Assembly (NCBI GenBank): GCA_021738105.1 | Contig: JAIPCS010000071.1 | Span: 1 to 14,476 of the forward strand | Reading direction: 5' to 3' | From: Sulfuritalea sp. | GTDB taxonomy: Bacteria; Pseudomonadota; Gammaproteobacteria; Burkholderiales; Rhodocyclaceae | Length of the DNA stretch: 14,476 nt | Shown: positions 12,074 to 14,476 of the stretch, one piece after another | Position numbering within the stretch: the first letter of the stretch is position 1 | Layout of the letters: every line of letters begins with the position of its first letter | Notes under the pieces: generated by a model | The model's database searches: none | What the model saw: only the letters and a program-made list of their open reading frames with translations | What the model was told of the DNA's origin: nothing | Made by a program: the position numbers and the translations under genes

Positions 12074-12550
12074 ATGATTCATTCACTAAGCGCTCTTATT
12101 GCGCTATTCTTTTTCTGGTTGATGTTGTCCGGAATGTTCACGCCATTCCTTGTGATTGCTGGAGCGGGCAGTGCTCTGGCGGTACTGTTGATCGCTCATC
12201 GCATGGATGTCGTCGACCACGAAGGGCACCCGATTCACCTGGCCTGGCATGCGTTCCTTTCCTACTGGCCGTGGCTGATCAAGGAAATCATCGTGTCGGC
12301 TTGGGACGTGACGAAGCGAATCCTGCATCCCGCGTTACCAATTTCACCTACGCTTGCTGAATTTGTTCCGGGTCAAACCTCGGATATCGGTCTGGTGATT
12401 CATGCCAATTCAATCACCCTGACACCGGGGACAATTTCCGTCGAGGTCGAGCCCGGAAGGTTTCTGGTCCATGCTCTGACACGCGAGGGTGCAGCGGGGC
12501 TTGCCGGTAGTGAAATGGATCGGCGCTGCACGGCGATGGAGGCAGTTTGA
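12074..12550 (+). CDS. mnhE: Na+/H+ antiporter subunit E (MnhE/MrpE; MbhA-like)
   Basis: Membrane subunit of a multisubunit cation/proton antiporter. It has 158 residues, the usual size. Two transmembrane segments lie at about 3-22 and 23-41 (LIALFFFWLMLSG, FTPFLVIAGAGSALAVLLI), followed by a soluble part with WLIKEIIVSAWDV (67-79) and the family motif NSITLTPGTISVEV (112-125). The ATG was chosen because the family begins right at the first helix. An upstream TTG at 12044 would only add ten non-conserved residues. No Shine-Dalgarno precedes the ATG. It is the first gene of the antiporter operon; its stop overlaps the TTG start of mnhF. Confidence 0.9.
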   Translation: MIHSLSALIALFFFWLMLSGMFTPFLVIAGAGSALAVLLIAHRMDVVDHEGHPIHLAWHAFLSYWPWLIKEIIVSAWDVTKRILHPALPISPTLAEFVPGQTSDIGLVIHANSITLTPGTISVEVEPGRFLVHALTREGAAGLAGSEMDRRCTAMEAV

Positions 12551-12846
12551 GCGTACTTGCCGTCGCTGCGATTGCTTTGCTCGTCACCATTTCCCTGGCT
12601 TTGGCGCGGGCCGCGCTCGGACCGACAGTATTCGATCGCCTTCAGTCGGCCAACACTATCGGTACCTGCGCCATGCTGCTACTCGCCGTGCTGGGCTTTC
12701 TTGGTGGCAGGCCGGAGTTTCTTGATCTGGCGCTGGTTTATGGTCTGCTCAATGTCATTGGCGTCATCGCCGTACTCAAGTTCTTTCGCAATGGTGATTT
12801 GGGCGAGGCGGGTGACCAACATGCGCCGAAGAAAGCGGGCCAATGA
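12547..12846 (+). CDS. mnhF: Na+/H+ antiporter subunit F (MnhF/MrpF; MbhB-like)
   Basis: Small membrane subunit of the antiporter, 99 residues, with three transmembrane helices at about 2-22, 36-53 and 57-80. The family signature RAALGPTVFDRLQSANTIGT (21-40) is intact. The start is a TTG overlapping the mnhE stop (TTGA), supported by GGAGG about four bases upstream. The downstream end overlaps the mnhG ATG. A polar tail of about 20 residues follows the last helix. Confidence 0.9.
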   Translation: MSVLAVAAIALLVTISLALARAALGPTVFDRLQSANTIGTCAMLLLAVLGFLGGRPEFLDLALVYGLLNVIGVIAVLKFFRNGDLGEAGDQHAPKKAGQ

Positions 12847-13172
12847 GCACGATCATCGAAATGGCAAGTGTGCTGTGTCTGCTCGCAGGCAGCTTTTTCT
12901 GTCTGGTCGGCGGTGTCGGCCTGATCCGCATGCCGGATTTCTACACTCGCATGCACGCTGCCAGCGTGATCGAGACTGTCGGTGCCGGCCTGTTGTTGTT
13001 GGGCCTCATGCTGCAGGCAGGGCCGACACTGATCAGCGTCAAACTGGTGATGATCGGTCTGCTGGTGTTCTTCGCCAGTCCGACGGCGAGTCACGCGCTG
13101 GCACGCGCCGCGATGCTTAGAGGTTTGATGCCTGAACTCGCCAAGAAAGAGGAATCGCCATCGAAACCCTGA
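12843..13172 (+). CDS. mnhG: Na+/H+ antiporter subunit G (MnhG/MrpG; MbhC-like)
   Basis: Membrane subunit of 109 residues with three predicted helices at about 7-28, 43-60 and 63-80. The diagnostic motif GVGLIRMPDFYTRMHAAS (24-41) is present, followed by ETVGAGL. The ATG overlaps the mnhF stop (ATGA). The cytoplasmic tail ends in KKEESPSKP, and the DNA encoding it also carries the ribosome-binding-like AGAGGA for the next gene. Confidence 0.92.
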   Translation: MSTIIEMASVLCLLAGSFFCLVGGVGLIRMPDFYTRMHAASVIETVGAGLLLLGLMLQAGPTLISVKLVMIGLLVFFASPTASHALARAAMLRGLMPELAKKEESPSKP

Positions 13173-13180
13173 TCATCGAC

Positions 13181-13702
13181 GTGCTGCTGATCTTGATGGC
13201 GATCTCAGTCCTGATACTGATTCGTCTACGCAACCTGTTTGCCGCAGTGGTGCTGTTGGGCATCTACAGTTTTCTCATGGCCACCGTACTGGTTGCTCTT
13301 GACGCCGTTGACGTGGCAATGACCGAAGCCGCGGTCGGTGCAGGTATATCCACAGTATTGCTGCTGGGCGCACTGTTGCTGTGCAAGAGCTCGGAGGCAA
13401 AACCGGTCCATAAACCCTGGCTGCCTTTGACGGTTGCGTTTTCCACCGGGGCCCTGCTGGTGTATGGCGCCTGGGGCTTACCGGATTTTTCCGATCCGCA
13501 GGCTCCCATCCATCAGCATGTGGCACCGCGCTACCTGCAAAACGAGGTTGATGTACCGAACGTGGTGACAGCGGTTCTCGCCAGCTTCCGCGGTTTCGAT
13601 ACCCTGGGTGAGACCACGGTGGTATTCACCGCTGGCGCTGGGATCATTGCCCTCCTGCGACGGCGTCAGCGAGTCGACAAAGATCGAAAGAAGGACGCAT
13701 GA
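13181..13702 (+). CDS. MbhD/MbhE-like antiporter subunit (stand-alone C-terminal part of MnhA)
   Basis: A 173-residue membrane protein equivalent to the C-terminal part of the large MrpA/MnhA subunit, here as its own gene. The first half is a DUF4040/MbhD domain with LRNLFAAVVLLGIYSFLMA (16-34) and DVAMTEAAVGAGISTVLLLGALL (44-66), including the conserved acidic E49. The second half is MbhE-like with the motif NVVTAVLASFRGFDTLGETTVVFTA (127-151), a final helix and a basic tail. Five or so helices are likely. GTG at 13181 is the first usual start, but it has no ribosome site, and conserved-looking codons (IETLIID) continue upstream in frame to an ATC at 13160 that is well spaced from AGAGGA. 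It sits between mnhG and mnhB, as in archaeal Mbh operons. No full-length mnhA is in the window. Confidence 0.85.
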   Translation: MLLILMAISVLILIRLRNLFAAVVLLGIYSFLMATVLVALDAVDVAMTEAAVGAGISTVLLLGALLLCKSSEAKPVHKPWLPLTVAFSTGALLVYGAWGLPDFSDPQAPIHQHVAPRYLQNEVDVPNVVTAVLASFRGFDTLGETTVVFTAGAGIIALLRRRQRVDKDRKKDA

Positions 13703-14124
13703 AGCACGATCTGGTTTTGCGGGTGGTCGCCAAGCTGCTGATCCCCTTCATTCTGCTGTTTGCACTCTACGTCCAGTTTCATGGCGATTTCGGCCCCGGC
13801 GGAGGCTTTCAGGCTGGGACCATTTTCGGCGCCGGAATCATTTTTTACGGTCTGATCTTCGGTGTGGATGCCGCCCGTGGCGTTCTACCTGATTGGGTTG
13901 TGGAATCGATGCTGGCCTCAGGTGTGTTGCTGTACGCGGGCGTCGGTATCGCCGGGTTGCTGCTGGGCGGCAATTTTCTTGACTATTTTGTGCTTGACCA
14001 CAGCCCTGTCCATGGCCAGCATCGCGGCATTTTCTGGGTTGAAGCCGGCGTCTTCATCACCGTCGCCGGCGTAATGCTGAAAATTTTCTACATGTTCGCC
14101 CTGCGCGGCCGTCCGGAGGACTAA
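13699..14124 (+). CDS. mnhB: Na+/H+ antiporter subunit B (MnhB/MrpB; MbhF-like)
   Basis: Membrane subunit of 141 residues with four predicted helices. The family hallmark FHGDFGPGGGFQAGTIFGAG (27-46) is complete, and the C-terminal part carries VEAGVFITVAGVMLKIFY in the last helix. The ATG overlaps the previous stop (ATGA) and has AAGGA upstream. The stop is followed two bases later by the GTG of mnhC. Confidence 0.93.
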   Translation: MKHDLVLRVVAKLLIPFILLFALYVQFHGDFGPGGGFQAGTIFGAGIIFYGLIFGVDAARGVLPDWVVESMLASGVLLYAGVGIAGLLLGGNFLDYFVLDHSPVHGQHRGIFWVEAGVFITVAGVMLKIFYMFALRGRPED

Positions 14125-14126
14125 CC

Positions 14127-14476
14127 GTGCTGGATCACTTTAGTTACTTCATCACTGTTTTTCTGATGATGGCGGGTCTGTTCATCGTCATTGCGCGCGG
14201 CAACCTGATCAAGAAGCTGATCGGTTTGTCGATCTTTCAGACCTCGGTATACCTGCTCTACATCGTGCCGGGCAAGCTGGTGGGCGGCACCGCTCCCATT
14301 CTGGCAACACAGTTCAGCACCTATTCCAATCCGCTGCCGCACGTTTTGATTCTCACTGCCATTGTGGTTGGTGTTGCCACCCTGGCGCTCGGTCTGGCGA
14401 TCGCGGTGCGCATTCGGGAGGCCTACGGCACGATCGAAGAAGATGAAATTCTGACGCTTGACCACACGGTTGAAGT
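14127..14476 (+). CDS. mnhC: Na+/H+ antiporter subunit C (MnhC/MrpC; NuoK/MbhG-like), cut by window edge
   Basis: NuoK-like membrane subunit; 116 codons are visible. It starts GTG, six bases after GGAGGA. Three helices can be seen: about 5-24, 27-48 and 72-96. Family segments GNLIKKLIGLSIFQTSVYLL (25-44) and PLPHVLILTAIVVGVATLAL (67-86) are intact, including a lysine pair in the first loop typical of MrpC. The frame stays open at the window end in a charged C-terminal tail (EEDEILTLDH). Larger NuoL/M/N-like mnhD subunits are expected next. Confidence 0.92.
   Translation, partial: MLDHFSYFITVFLMMAGLFIVIARGNLIKKLIGLSIFQTSVYLLYIVPGKLVGGTAPILATQFSTYSNPLPHVLILTAIVVGVATLALGLAIAVRIREAYGTIEEDEILTLDHTVE

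Overview
The window reads as chromosomal DNA of a moderately high-GC Proteobacterium. The gene content and protein style fit Gamma- or Betaproteobacteria, but I cannot name a genus. It holds two divergent gene sets separated by a 133-base regulatory gap at about 11360-11492. There is no RNA gene, insertion sequence, CRISPR array or phage gene, and no gene-free stretch longer than about 135 bases.

Left part, minus strand (11359 down to 2). A tightly packed run, read in transcription order, encodes an MscS-type mechanosensitive channel, GlgB (branching enzyme), GlgE (maltosyltransferase), a TreS-maltokinase fusion, GlgC (ADP-glucose pyrophosphorylase) and GlgX (debranching enzyme, cut by the window edge). 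Junctions are ATGA overlaps or gaps of 10-12 bases, so one operon is likely. TreS converts trehalose to maltose, its fused kinase makes maltose-1-phosphate, GlgE polymerises this into alpha-1,4-glucan, and GlgB adds branches. GlgC can feed ADP-glucose into glucan or maltose-1-phosphate synthesis, and GlgX removes branches. The catalytic residues are visible in all four GH13 enzymes. No glycogen synthase (glgA/glgM) is present in the window.

Right part, plus strand (11493 to the end). A MarR-family regulator with a good sigma70 promoter is followed by a multisubunit Na+/H+ antiporter operon: mnhE, mnhF, mnhG, an MbhD/MbhE-like fragment of the large A subunit, mnhB and mnhC (cut by the window edge). 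This order matches the antiporter module of archaeal Mbh complexes (mbhA to mbhG) rather than a classical mrpABCDEFG operon.

The likely theme is salt and osmotic adaptation: trehalose/glucan turnover, a tension-gated release channel, a cation/proton antiporter and a regulator between them. This link is inferred from gene order. The most unusual sequence signal is the start of glgC. The in-frame ATG lies inside the first conserved strand of the enzyme. A better start, overlapping the treS stop, lies in another frame and is joined to glgC through an A AAT TTC heptamer with a Shine-Dalgarno-like sequence 9 bases upstream. This is either a -1 programmed frameshift or a one-base A-run error or mutation.
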